DNA of 52,687 nt from UBA3775 sp964572955 (lineage in GTDB: Bacteria; Bacillota; Clostridia; Lachnospirales; Lachnospiraceae), in assembly GCA_964572955.1 (NCBI GenBank), contig CAZNGY010000007.1, positions 1 through 52,687 on the forward strand, in the 5' to 3' direction. A program made the translations under genes and the position numbers. Positions 33,289 through 41,339 of this stretch are shown piece after piece (position 1 is the stretch's first letter; every line of letters begins with the position of its first letter). Under the pieces are notes generated by a model, which searched no databases, had not been told where the DNA came from, and worked only from the letters and a program-made list of their open reading frames with translations.

Positions 33289-34794
33289 TTGAATTTAAAA
33301 CCGGAAGAAATCAGTTCAGTAATTAAAGAGCAGATTAACAGATACAGTGCAAAGCTTGTTGTTTCTGATGTGGGAACGGTCATCCAGGTTGCAGACGGAA
33401 TTGCAAGAATTCATGGACTTGAAAAAGCCATGCAGGGTGAATTACTTGAATTTCCGGGTGAAGTTTACGGTATGGTATTAAACCTTGAGCAGGATAATGT
33501 CGGTGCCGTTTTGCTCGGTGATTCAAAAAATATTAATGAGGGAGATACCGTAAAAACAACGGGACGAGTGGTCGAAGTGCCGGTTGGCGATGCCATGCTC
33601 GGAAGAGTTGTAAATGCACTCGGTCAGCCAATCGACGGAAAAGGTCCTATAGCAGGAAACAGATTTCGTCCTATTGAAAGAGTTGCAAGCGGTGTAATCT
33701 CAAGAAAATCTGTAGATACTCCATTACAGACTGGAATTAAAGCAATTGATTCAATGGTGCCTATCGGAAGAGGTCAGAGAGAGCTTATTATAGGTGATCG
33801 TCAGACAGGAAAGACGGCTATAGCCATTGATACGATAATTAACCAGAAAAATGAAAACGTTAAGTGTATTTATGTGGCAATCGGACAGAAAGCCTCAACA
33901 GTTGCATCCATAGTAAAAACTCTTACAGAATATGGCGCAATGGATTATACAACTGTTGTTGCGGCAACAGCTTCCGAACTTGCACCTTTACAGTACATTG
34001 CACCTTATTCGGGATGTGCAATCGGTGAGGAATGGATGGAAAACGGACAGGATGTTCTTATCGTATATGACGATTTAAGTAAGCATGCAGCCGCATATCG
34101 TACACTTTCGCTTTTACTTAAGAGACCGCCGGGACGTGAGGCATATCCGGGAGATGTATTCTATCTGCATTCAAGACTTCTTGAAAGAGCAGCACGACTT
34201 AATGATTCGCTGGGAGGAGGTTCTCTTACGGCACTTCCTATAATTGAAACGCAGGCAGGAGATGTTTCAGCATATATTCCGACTAACGTTATTTCAATTA
34301 CCGACGGACAGATATATCTTGAAACAGAAATGTTTAACTCGGGCTTCAGACCGGCTGTTAATGCAGGACTTTCAGTGTCCAGGGTAGGCGGTTCAGCACA
34401 GATAAAAGCGATGAAGAAGATTGCGGGAACAATACGTATCGACCTGGCACAGTTCAGGGAACTTGCGGCGTTCTCACAGTTTGGCTCGGATCTTGATGCC
34501 GATACTAAGGAAAAACTTGCACAGGGTGAAAGAATTAAAGAAATTCTCAAACAGCCTCAGTATAAGCCTATGCCGGTAGAACAGCAGATTGTTATAATAT
34601 ATGCTGCCACTAGAAAATACCTTCTTGATATTCCGGTTGAAAGAATTACTGAATTTGAAAGAAGTCTCATTGAGCTTATTGATACAAAACACAATGAAAT
34701 TTTCGAGTCAATACGTTCAAAAAAGGTTATGAGCGAGGAAATTGAAAATCTTCTTGTTAAAGCAATAAAGGAATGCAAGGCAGATTTTGTTTAA
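33289..34794 (+). CDS. atpA: ATP synthase F1 subunit alpha
   Basis: The non-catalytic nucleotide-binding subunit. 501 residues. N-terminal MNLKPEEISSVIKEQI, Walker A GDRQTGKT (169-176), and the arginine-finger segment SVSRVGGSAQ. The start is TTG at 33289: GGGTGG lies 9 nt upstream, the N-terminus then matches the family, and the only nearby ATG (33282) is out of frame. A non-ATG start also occurs in atpB and atpD here. Confidence 0.97.
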   Translation: MNLKPEEISSVIKEQINRYSAKLVVSDVGTVIQVADGIARIHGLEKAMQGELLEFPGEVYGMVLNLEQDNVGAVLLGDSKNINEGDTVKTTGRVVEVPVGDAMLGRVVNALGQPIDGKGPIAGNRFRPIERVASGVISRKSVDTPLQTGIKAIDSMVPIGRGQRELIIGDRQTGKTAIAIDTIINQKNENVKCIYVAIGQKASTVASIVKTLTEYGAMDYTTVVAATASELAPLQYIAPYSGCAIGEEWMENGQDVLIVYDDLSKHAAAYRTLSLLLKRPPGREAYPGDVFYLHSRLLERAARLNDSLGGGSLTALPIIETQAGDVSAYIPTNVISITDGQIYLETEMFNSGFRPAVNAGLSVSRVGGSAQIKAMKKIAGTIRIDLAQFRELAAFSQFGSDLDADTKEKLAQGERIKEILKQPQYKPMPVEQQIVIIYAATRKYLLDIPVERITEFERSLIELIDTKHNEIFESIRSKKVMSEEIENLLVKAIKECKADFV

Positions 34795-34812
34795 ATCGGG
34801 AGGTAATGAACT

Positions 34813-35670
34813 ATGGCCTCAATGAGGGATATCAAGAGGCGTAAATCAAGTATTCAAAGTACGGGGCAGATAACCAAAGCAATGAAGCTTGTGTCTACGG
34901 TAAAGCTTCAAAAGGCGAAGAGCGTGGCAGAGGAATCAAAACCGTATTTTAATAGTCTGTATCAGGTTGTTTCGTCTATGCTACAGAGATCGACTCCGGA
35001 AATAAGACGGAAATATTCAGAAAAGCATGAAGGCGGTAAAAAGGCAATAATATGTATTTCCTCAAACAGGGGACTTGCCGGAGGCTATAACGGGAATATT
35101 GTAAAGCTTATTACGGAAAGCGGATTTAATAAAGAAGACGTTGTAATTTACGCACTTGGAAGAAAAGCCTCTGAGATTCTTGCCAGAAAGGGTTATACCA
35201 TAGCGGATGACAGATCAGAGGTGATGAATGCACCTCTTTACAGTGATGCATCAAGACTTGCATCAGATGTGATGAGTGAATATGAAAAAGGTAATGTAAG
35301 TGAAATATATATAGCTTACACAATATTTAAAAATACGGTTACACATGTACCTACTCTGTTGAAATTACTTCCAGCGGATGAGTTAAATGTAAGTGAAGAA
35401 GATTCAATTACACTTATGAACTTTGAACCGGAACCTGAAGAAGCATTGGAAATGATTATGCCGAAATATATAAGCGGTGAAATTTATGGTGCGCTTGTTG
35501 AGGCTGTTGCAAGTGAAAATGGAGCAAGAATGCAGGCAATGGACAATGCAACGAGCAACGCAGAGGAAATGATTTCAACACTTGAACTGCAGTATAACAG
35601 GGCAAGACAGGGAACAATAACCCAGGAACTTACTGAAATAATTGCAGGTGCAAATGCTATTAATCAATAG
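34813..35670 (+). CDS. atpG: ATP synthase F1 subunit gamma
   Basis: The central rotor shaft. 285 residues, normal length. N-terminal MRDIKRRKSSIQSTGQITKAM (first 18: MRDIKRRKSSIQSTGQIT) and C-terminal MDNATSNAEEMISTLELQYN with RQGTITQELTEI are the conserved coiled-coil ends; ISSNRGLAGGYNG is the middle signature. ATG 34813 follows GGGAGG by 9 nt, 18 nt after atpA. Confidence 0.97.
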   Translation: MASMRDIKRRKSSIQSTGQITKAMKLVSTVKLQKAKSVAEESKPYFNSLYQVVSSMLQRSTPEIRRKYSEKHEGGKKAIICISSNRGLAGGYNGNIVKLITESGFNKEDVVIYALGRKASEILARKGYTIADDRSEVMNAPLYSDASRLASDVMSEYEKGNVSEIYIAYTIFKNTVTHVPTLLKLLPADELNVSEEDSITLMNFEPEPEEALEMIMPKYISGEIYGALVEAVASENGARMQAMDNATSNAEEMISTLELQYNRARQGTITQELTEIIAGANAINQ

Positions 35671-35687
35671 CCGGAAGGAGAAAAACA

Positions 35688-37091
35688 TTGGATAATAAAG
35701 CAACAGGTAAAATTACCCAGATTATCGGTGCCGTCCTCGATATTAAATTTCCGGAGGGAAAACTTCCGGAAATTAATGATGCAGTTAAGATTACCAGAAG
35801 CAGCGGAGAAGTGCTTGTTTCAGAGGTAGCACAGCATCTCGGAGACGATACTGTCAGATGTATTGCCATGGGTACTACTGACGGGCTGGTAAGAGGCATG
35901 GAAGCAGAGGCAACCGGAAATCCTATAATGGTTCCGGTCGGAACAAATACTCTGGGTCGTATGTTTAATGTTCTTGGCAACCCTATAGATGAAAAACCTG
36001 CTCCGGAAAATGTAGAGTATCTTCCTATTCACAGGAAGGCACCAAGTTTTGCGGAGCAGTCAACAGAAACAGAAATGCTTGAAACCGGTATTAAGGTTGT
36101 TGATCTTCTCTGTCCTTATCAGAAGGGTGGAAAAATCGGTCTTTTTGGTGGTGCCGGAGTGGGAAAAACGGTTCTCATTCAAGAACTTATAACTAATATT
36201 GCGACAGAACACGGCGGTTATTCGGTTTTCACCGGTGTAGGTGAGAGAACACGAGAAGGAAATGATCTTTATTATGAAATGATCGATTCCGGAGTTATTG
36301 ATAAAACAACAATGGTTTTCGGTCAGATGAATGAGCCGCCGGGAGCAAGAATGAGAGTTGGTCTTACAGGTCTTACAATGGCTGAGTATTTCAGGGACAA
36401 GGGCGGAAAGGACGTGCTCCTCTTTATTGATAATATCTTTAGATTTACGCAGGCAGGTTCCGAAGTTTCGGCACTTCTTGGTCGTATGCCGTCCGCAGTA
36501 GGTTACCAGCCTACGCTTCAGACGGAAATGGGTGCACTTCAGGAGCGTATCACGTCAACAAAGAACGGTTCAATTACGTCAGTTCAGGCTGTTTATGTTC
36601 CGGCAGATGATCTTACCGATCCGGCTCCGGCAACAACTTTTGCACATCTTGATGCCACAACGGTACTTTCAAGATCAATAGTTGAGCTTGGTATTTATCC
36701 GGCAGTAGATCCTTTGGAATCAACATCAAGAATACTTGATCCGAGAATTTTAGGAGAAGAACATTATAAAGTTGCAAGAGGTGTTCAGGAGATTCTTCAG
36801 AAATATAAAGAACTTCAGGATATAATTGCAATTCTCGGAATGGATGAGCTTTCGGAAGATGATAAGATACTTGTATCAAGAGCACGTAAGGTACAGAGAT
36901 TCCTTTCACAGCCGTTCAACGTGGCAGAGCAGTTTACCGGACTTCCGGGAAAATATGTTCCTATATCAGAGACGATTCAGAGTTTTAAGGAGATTCTTGA
37001 AGGGAAGCATGATGATATTCCGGAAAGTTACTTCCTTAATGCAGGCGGAATTGATGATGTTGTGGAAAGATATAACAACAGGGACAAGTAA
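35688..37091 (+). CDS. atpD: ATP synthase F1 subunit beta
   Basis: The catalytic subunit. 467 residues. Walker A GGAGVGKT, catalytic Glu in GVGERTREGNDL, Walker B LLFIDNIFR, and the DELSEED loop written DELSEDD here (a conservative change). The start is TTG at 35688, about 8 nt after GGAAGGAG, giving MDNKATGKITQIIGAV as in relatives. 17 nt after atpG and 12 nt before atpC. Confidence 0.98.
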   Translation: MDNKATGKITQIIGAVLDIKFPEGKLPEINDAVKITRSSGEVLVSEVAQHLGDDTVRCIAMGTTDGLVRGMEAEATGNPIMVPVGTNTLGRMFNVLGNPIDEKPAPENVEYLPIHRKAPSFAEQSTETEMLETGIKVVDLLCPYQKGGKIGLFGGAGVGKTVLIQELITNIATEHGGYSVFTGVGERTREGNDLYYEMIDSGVIDKTTMVFGQMNEPPGARMRVGLTGLTMAEYFRDKGGKDVLLFIDNIFRFTQAGSEVSALLGRMPSAVGYQPTLQTEMGALQERITSTKNGSITSVQAVYVPADDLTDPAPATTFAHLDATTVLSRSIVELGIYPAVDPLESTSRILDPRILGEEHYKVARGVQEILQKYKELQDIIAILGMDELSEDDKILVSRARKVQRFLSQPFNVAEQFTGLPGKYVPISETIQSFKEILEGKHDDIPESYFLNAGGIDDVVERYNNRDK

Positions 37092-37103
37092 GCAGGTGAA
37101 AGT

Positions 37104-37511
37104 ATGGCAAATGCGGATGTTTTTAAACTGACAGTGTTAGCACCTGAAAGAGTTTTTTTTGATGATGAAGCTGATATGGTGGAGCTTACGACTACAGAAG
37201 GTGATATAGGTATATACAAAAATCATATACCTCTTACGGCTATCGTTGCACCCGGAATACTTCGAATTTATAACAATGGTGAAGTGAAGGAAGCGTCGCT
37301 GCTTGAGGGATTTATTCAGATTCTCCCTGATAAGGTGGTGATACTTTCGGAAGCATGTGAATGGCCGGATGAAATTGATGTAAACAGAGCCAGAGAAGCA
37401 AAAATCCGTGCGGAGAGGAGAATGGCTTCTTCTGATATAAACATTAACATGGAACGTGCGGAAATAGCACTTAAGAAATCACTCATACGAATAAATCTGG
37501 CCGATAAATAA
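37104..37511 (+). CDS. atpC: ATP synthase F1 subunit epsilon
   Basis: The rotor subunit that can inhibit ATP hydrolysis. 135 residues: an N-terminal beta-sandwich (KLTVLAPERVFFDDEADMV, TTEGDIGIYKNHIPL) and a C-terminal helical hairpin (VNRAREAKIRAERRM...ERAEIALKKSLIRI). AGGTGA precedes the ATG. It ends the ATP synthase operon proper; galE follows after 20 nt with no terminator, so read-through is likely. Confidence 0.96.
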   Translation: MANADVFKLTVLAPERVFFDDEADMVELTTTEGDIGIYKNHIPLTAIVAPGILRIYNNGEVKEASLLEGFIQILPDKVVILSEACEWPDEIDVNRAREAKIRAERRMASSDININMERAEIALKKSLIRINLADK

Positions 37512-37531
37512 AATACAAAGAGGTGGGAATT

Positions 37532-38548
37532 ATGTCAATTCTTTTAGCAGGCGGTGCTGGCTATATAGGAAGTCATACAGCCGTTGAGCTTATTAAATCA
37601 GGTTATGAAGTTGTAATTGCTGATAATTATGACAATTCAAAGCCGGAGGTTATTAACAGGCTTGAAGAGATAACAGGTGTACGTATCAGAGCATATGAAG
37701 TTGATGTTGCTGATAAAACAGCACTCAAGGAAGTGTTTGAAAAGGAAAGTATCGACTCTGTAATTCATTTTGCAGGACTCAAAGCGGTAGGAGAGTCAGT
37801 TGCAAATCCATTGAGATATTACAGAAACAATATAGACACAACACTTACTCTTCTTGAGGTTATGAAGGAATATGATTGTAAAAAGATTATTTTCTCTTCA
37901 TCAGCAACGGTTTATGGTGATCCTGAGACCGTGCCTCTTACGGAAGATACAAAGCTTGGGGAGTGTACAAATCCTTATGGCTGGACTAAATGGATGATGG
38001 AGAGAATTCTCAGAGATACAAGTTTTGCCGATAAGGATTTAAGTGTTGTTCTGTTGAGATACTTTAACCCGGTAGGTGCACACGAAAGCGGACGTATTGG
38101 GGAGGATCCACAGGGAGTTCCAAATAATCTCTTCCCATATATTGCACAGGTTGCAGTAGGTAAGAGGGATCATCTTAATGTTTTTGGCAATGATTACAAG
38201 ACACATGATGGTACGGGCGTAAGGGATTATATTCATGTCGTAGATCTTGCAAAGGGTCACGTTGCGGCAATCAGATATGCAGATGAGCATGTCGGAACAG
38301 AGATATTCAATCTCGGAACAGGTGTCGGATATTCGGTGCTTGATATGGTAAAGGCGTTTGAGAAAGCAAATGGTATAAAGATTCCTTATGTGATCGCGCC
38401 AAGACGTTCAGGTGATGTTGATGAGTGCTATGCAGATCCTAAGAAGGCAAGAGAGGTACTGGGATGGGCTGCAGAGAAGACACTTGAAGATATGTGCAGA
38501 GATACCTGGAGATGGCAGTCTGCTAATCCAAACGGATATGATGTGTAG
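37532..38548 (+). CDS. galE: UDP-glucose 4-epimerase
   Basis: It interconverts UDP-glucose and UDP-galactose. A short-chain dehydrogenase/reductase-fold protein of 338 residues: NAD-binding GGAGYIG (7-13), catalytic Ser124 (SSSATVYG), Tyr149 and Lys153 (YGWTK), and NVFGNDYKTHDGTGVRDYIHV in the substrate domain (NDYKTHDGTGVRDYIHV). ATG 37532 has GAGGTG 6 nt upstream; an in-frame GTG at 37523 falls inside that ribosome binding site. It probably shares the atp transcript or an internal promoter. Confidence 0.96.
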   Translation: MSILLAGGAGYIGSHTAVELIKSGYEVVIADNYDNSKPEVINRLEEITGVRIRAYEVDVADKTALKEVFEKESIDSVIHFAGLKAVGESVANPLRYYRNNIDTTLTLLEVMKEYDCKKIIFSSSATVYGDPETVPLTEDTKLGECTNPYGWTKWMMERILRDTSFADKDLSVVLLRYFNPVGAHESGRIGEDPQGVPNNLFPYIAQVAVGKRDHLNVFGNDYKTHDGTGVRDYIHVVDLAKGHVAAIRYADEHVGTEIFNLGTGVGYSVLDMVKAFEKANGIKIPYVIAPRRSGDVDECYADPKKAREVLGWAAEKTLEDMCRDTWRWQSANPNGYDV

Positions 38549-38563
38549 AAACCGGAGGTACAG

Positions 38564-39262
38564 ATGATAGGAATTATCGGAGCAATGGAAGAAGAAGTTG
38601 CGGAACTTTATTCTTCAATGACTGACAAGCATGTTGAGGAAAAAGGTGTTTGGAAGTTTTATGTAGGAAAGCTTTCAGGAACGGATGCGGTAATTGTAAA
38701 ATCCGGAATTGGAAAGGTTAATATGGCAGCATGTGCCCAAAAGCTTATTGATGCATATGGAGTAAAGAGTTTGATAAATACAGGTGTGGCCGGTTCACTG
38801 GATGCATCCATAGATATAGGAGACATTGTTGTATCAACAGATTGTATTCAGCATGACATGGATGCGGTTGCTTTCGGGTATAAGCCGGGAGTGATTCCGC
38901 AGATGGATAAATCAGTGTTTGAGGCTGATGGGGAAATGGCCCGTAAGGCCGTAGAAATATGTAAAACAAAGATTACTGAGATTAATGTGCACAGAGGTAG
39001 GGTTCTGAGCGGTGATGTTTTCGTTGCAGATGCGGCAAAGAAAAAATTCCTTGTAGAGGAATTTAGCGGAAAATGTACGGAAATGGAAGGTGCATCAATG
39101 GCACAGGTTGCATATCTTAATGATATACCGTTCCTTGTATTGCGTGCAATCTCGGATAAAGCAGACGGTTCGGCAAATATGGATTATGATAAGTTTGAGG
39201 AAGCGGCAATAAAACACCTGGTGGTTTTAGTAAAAGAGCTTGCGGCAAACAGCAATAATTGA
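38564..39262 (+). CDS. mtnN: 5'-methylthioadenosine/S-adenosylhomocysteine nucleosidase
   Basis: It removes adenine from methylthioadenosine, S-adenosylhomocysteine and 5'-deoxyadenosine, clearing inhibitors of SAM-dependent enzymes. 232 residues. IGIIGAMEEEV at the N-terminus with Glu11, GVAGSLD, then TEMEGASMA (Met174-Glu175 bind the ribose) and the catalytic acid Asp198 in AISDKAD. GGAGGT precedes the ATG; 15 nt after galE. A palindrome follows 44 nt after the stop. Confidence 0.96.
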   Translation: MIGIIGAMEEEVAELYSSMTDKHVEEKGVWKFYVGKLSGTDAVIVKSGIGKVNMAACAQKLIDAYGVKSLINTGVAGSLDASIDIGDIVVSTDCIQHDMDAVAFGYKPGVIPQMDKSVFEADGEMARKAVEICKTKITEINVHRGRVLSGDVFVADAAKKKFLVEEFSGKCTEMEGASMAQVAYLNDIPFLVLRAISDKADGSANMDYDKFEEAAIKHLVVLVKELAANSNN

Positions 39263-39306
39263 TTTTACGGAAGATGCAATTTTGAAAAAAAGTAATGCAT
39301 GATATT

Positions 39307-39334
39307 GGCAATACATGGTATACTGTGTATTGCC
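39307..39334 (+). promoter_or_regulatory. 28-bp palindrome enclosing an extended -10 element
   Basis: GGCAATACA (39307-39315) and TGTATTGCC (39326-39334) are a perfect 9-bp inverted repeat; the centre GTATAC is itself palindromic. TGGTATACT in the centre is an extended -10 sequence (hexamer 39319-39324) with no good -35. It could be a terminator for mtnN (weak T-run) or an operator-covered promoter for the TSCPD gene. Confidence 0.5.
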
Positions 39335-39420
39335 TTTAGGTGTCTTAGGCTGTCGTTTTTAGCGGATGATGACAGTCGGAAACAATATGGAAAATACTAA
39401 CCGCTAAGAAATGAGGAAAA

Positions 39421-39669
39421 ATGGTATACAGAACACAGGGAGTATGTGCTTCCCAGATAGAATTTGATATATGTGAGGAAAACGGAAGACAAATCGTGAG
39501 AAATGTAAGATTTGTAGGCGGATGCAGCGGTAACACACAGGGTGTTGCAACACTTGTGGAAGGAATGGAAGCAACAGAAGTTGTTGCAAGACTTAAAGGA
39601 ATCAGATGCGGATATAAATCAACGTCATGTCCGGATCAGCTTGCAACGGCAATAGCAAAATATCTTTGA
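39421..39669 (+). CDS. TSCPD domain protein (TIGR03905-like)
   Basis: 82-residue protein made of a single TSCPD domain, the domain otherwise found at the C-terminus of some ribonucleotide reductases; function alone is unknown. Signature: GGCSGNTQGVATLVEGM and the closing CGYKSTSCPDQLATAI. The four Cys (about 9, 35, 63 and 69) may bind metal. GAGGAAAA precedes ATG 39421. It lies between the mtnN palindrome and a terminator, so it may be a single-gene unit. Confidence 0.9.
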   Translation: MVYRTQGVCASQIEFDICEENGRQIVRNVRFVGGCSGNTQGVATLVEGMEATEVVARLKGIRCGYKSTSCPDQLATAIAKYL

Positions 39670-39681
39670 TACATAAGAGAA

Positions 39682-39706
39682 GGGTCCACCGGTGTGGACC
39701 CATTTT
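39682..39706 (+). terminator. Terminator after the TSCPD gene
   Basis: GGGTCCAC (39682-39689), loop CGGT, GTGGACCC (39694-39701), followed by ATTTTAA. The T-run is short. Confidence 0.7.
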
Positions 39707-39730
39707 AATGATGTGAAAAGAGGCTGTAAT

Positions 39731-40801
39731 ATGAAGAAAATAGTTTTTACCGGTGGAGGAACTGCTGGTCATGTAATGCCTAATATTGCACTTATTGCAA
39801 GACTCAGACAGGAAGGTTTTGAAATAAGTTATATAGGTTCAAAGCAAGGAATAGAGAAAAAACTGATTGAAGATCTTGGTGTAAGGTATTATGGTATTTC
39901 AACAGGAAAATTAAGGCGTTATTTTGATTGGAAAAATTTTACCGACCCGTTCAGGGTTATTAAAGGATTTTCAGAGGCAAAGAAAATAATAAAAGAAATC
40001 AATCCGGATATATGTTTTTCTAAAGGCGGATTTGTATCGGTTCCTGTGGTTTTGGGAGCAAAGAGCCGTAAGGTTCCGGTAATAATACATGAATCGGATA
40101 TGACTCCGGGACTTGCTAATAAGATTGCCATTCCGGCAGCAACCAAAGTGTGCTGTAATTTTCCGGAAACAGTAAAATGCCTGCCTGAAGGAAAAGGAAT
40201 TTATACCGGAACACCGATACGAAAAGAGCTTTTCAACGGAAGCAAGGAAAAAGCATATGAATATTTGGGATTTGACGGAGAAAAACCGCTTCTTCTTGTA
40301 GTGGGCGGAAGTACCGGGGCAAAAAATGTTAATGAGGCGGTAAGAGGGAGTCTTGATACATTGCTGAAGAAATATGATATAGCTCATCTTTGCGGTAAAG
40401 GTAAAACGGATGTTTCATATAATGACAGAAAAGGATATGTTCAGATAGAATACTGTGATAAGGAAATGAAAGACCTTCTTGCTGCGGCAGATGTAGTTAT
40501 TTCAAGAGCCGGAGCTAATGCGATTTGCGAACTTTCAGCATTAAAAAAACCGAACATTTTAATTCCGCTCAGTGCACAGGCAAGCAGAGGAGATCAGATT
40601 CTTAACGCTGAATCCTTCGAAAAACAGGGATTTTCCTTGGTGATCAAGGATGAGGATGCAAATGAGAAAACAATTATGGAAGCACTTGAAAAAATTGAAA
40701 GAGATAAGGAAATTTATGTTAAGGCAATGTCAGGTGCAGCAGGTTCGGATGCGGAAAATATAATTGTTGGATTAATTAAGGATACCATGAGAAAGAGTTA
40801 A
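39731..40801 (+). CDS. murG: UDP-GlcNAc:undecaprenyl-pyrophosphoryl-MurNAc-pentapeptide GlcNAc transferase
   Basis: It converts lipid I to lipid II at the inner face of the membrane. 356 residues, GT-B fold. Motifs: TGGGTAGHVMPN (8-19) in the lipid I domain, SKGGFVSVPVVL, HESDMTPGLANK, and the UDP-GlcNAc site GGSTGAKNVN with EYCDKEMKDLL and SRAGANAICEL. ATG 39731 has GAGG upstream; an in-frame ATG at 39692 lies in the terminator and is rejected. It is not in a division/cell-wall cluster here, which is unusual compared with Bacillus but seen in Clostridia that carry a stand-alone copy. The stop overlaps the convergent HIT gene stop. Confidence 0.95.
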   Translation: MKKIVFTGGGTAGHVMPNIALIARLRQEGFEISYIGSKQGIEKKLIEDLGVRYYGISTGKLRRYFDWKNFTDPFRVIKGFSEAKKIIKEINPDICFSKGGFVSVPVVLGAKSRKVPVIIHESDMTPGLANKIAIPAATKVCCNFPETVKCLPEGKGIYTGTPIRKELFNGSKEKAYEYLGFDGEKPLLLVVGGSTGAKNVNEAVRGSLDTLLKKYDIAHLCGKGKTDVSYNDRKGYVQIEYCDKEMKDLLAAADVVISRAGANAICELSALKKPNILIPLSAQASRGDQILNAESFEKQGFSLVIKDEDANEKTIMEALEKIERDKEIYVKAMSGAAGSDAENIIVGLIKDTMRKS

Positions 40802-40817
40802 ACTCTTTCTCTGATGG
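40785..40817. repeat. Palindrome across the overlapping murG and HIT stop codons
   Basis: GAGAAAGAGTT (40789-40799), centre A, AACTCTTTCTC (40801-40811), flanked by CCAT and ATGG. It covers the last codons of both convergent genes, which overlap by 4 nt. Confidence 0.7.
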
Positions 40818-41214
40818 CATTTGCTAAGTTGTCGGCTTCGCATTCTGCGTAAGCTCCCTGTTCCCAAACAGGGAGAATGCCGTCATTTTCATAACGTGGA
40901 ATTACATGAATATGAAAATGGAAAACAGACTGACCGGCAGCTGTTTCGTTGTTTTGAAGTATGTTGATGCCGTCACAGCCGGTTTCTGCCTTTATGGCAG
41001 CGGCAATTTTCTTTGCAACAGGAAGTGCTTTGGAAGCACATGAATCACTAAGTTCATAAATATTGTCCGCATGAGCTTTTGGAAGAATGATGGTATGACC
41101 TTTATGTGCGGGAGCAATGTCTAAAATTGCTCTGAAATCATCATCTTCATATACTGTTGCAGATGGAATGATTCCATTAGCAATCTTACAGAAAATACAA
41201 TCGTCTTTTATCAT
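40798..41214 (-). CDS. HIT family hydrolase (HinT-like)
   Basis: A purine nucleotide phosphoramidase/hydrolase of the histidine-triad superfamily. 138 residues. CIFCKIANGIIPS at the N-terminus (Cys6 and Cys9 may bind zinc), LDIAPAHKGHTIILPKAH, and the triad His99, His101 and His103 in FHFHIHVIPR. It is divergent from the large exported protein upstream and convergent with murG. A good sigma-A promoter lies 54 nt upstream of its start. Confidence 0.94.
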   Translation of the reverse strand: MIKDDCIFCKIANGIIPSATVYEDDDFRAILDIAPAHKGHTIILPKAHADNIYELSDSCASKALPVAKKIAAAIKAETGCDGINILQNNETAAGQSVFHFHIHVIPRYENDGILPVWEQGAYAECEADNLANAIRERV

Positions 41215-41267
41215 AATTAATCTCCAATCTGATGTTTGATGGGCAGTTTTATGCTGCCGTTGAAATA

Positions 41268-41296
41268 ATTGTAATACCTTTTTGATTTGAAATCAA
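41268..41296 (-). promoter_or_regulatory. Promoter for the HIT gene
   Basis: On the minus strand TTGATT (41296-41291), 17 nt, TACAAT (41273-41268). A GGCAG/CTGCC hairpin sits in the leader (41232-41256 region). Confidence 0.6.
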
Positions 41297-41339
41297 GGAA
41301 ATGATTGGAGAGAAACATAAACGGGAGAGGAGGCAGCAG

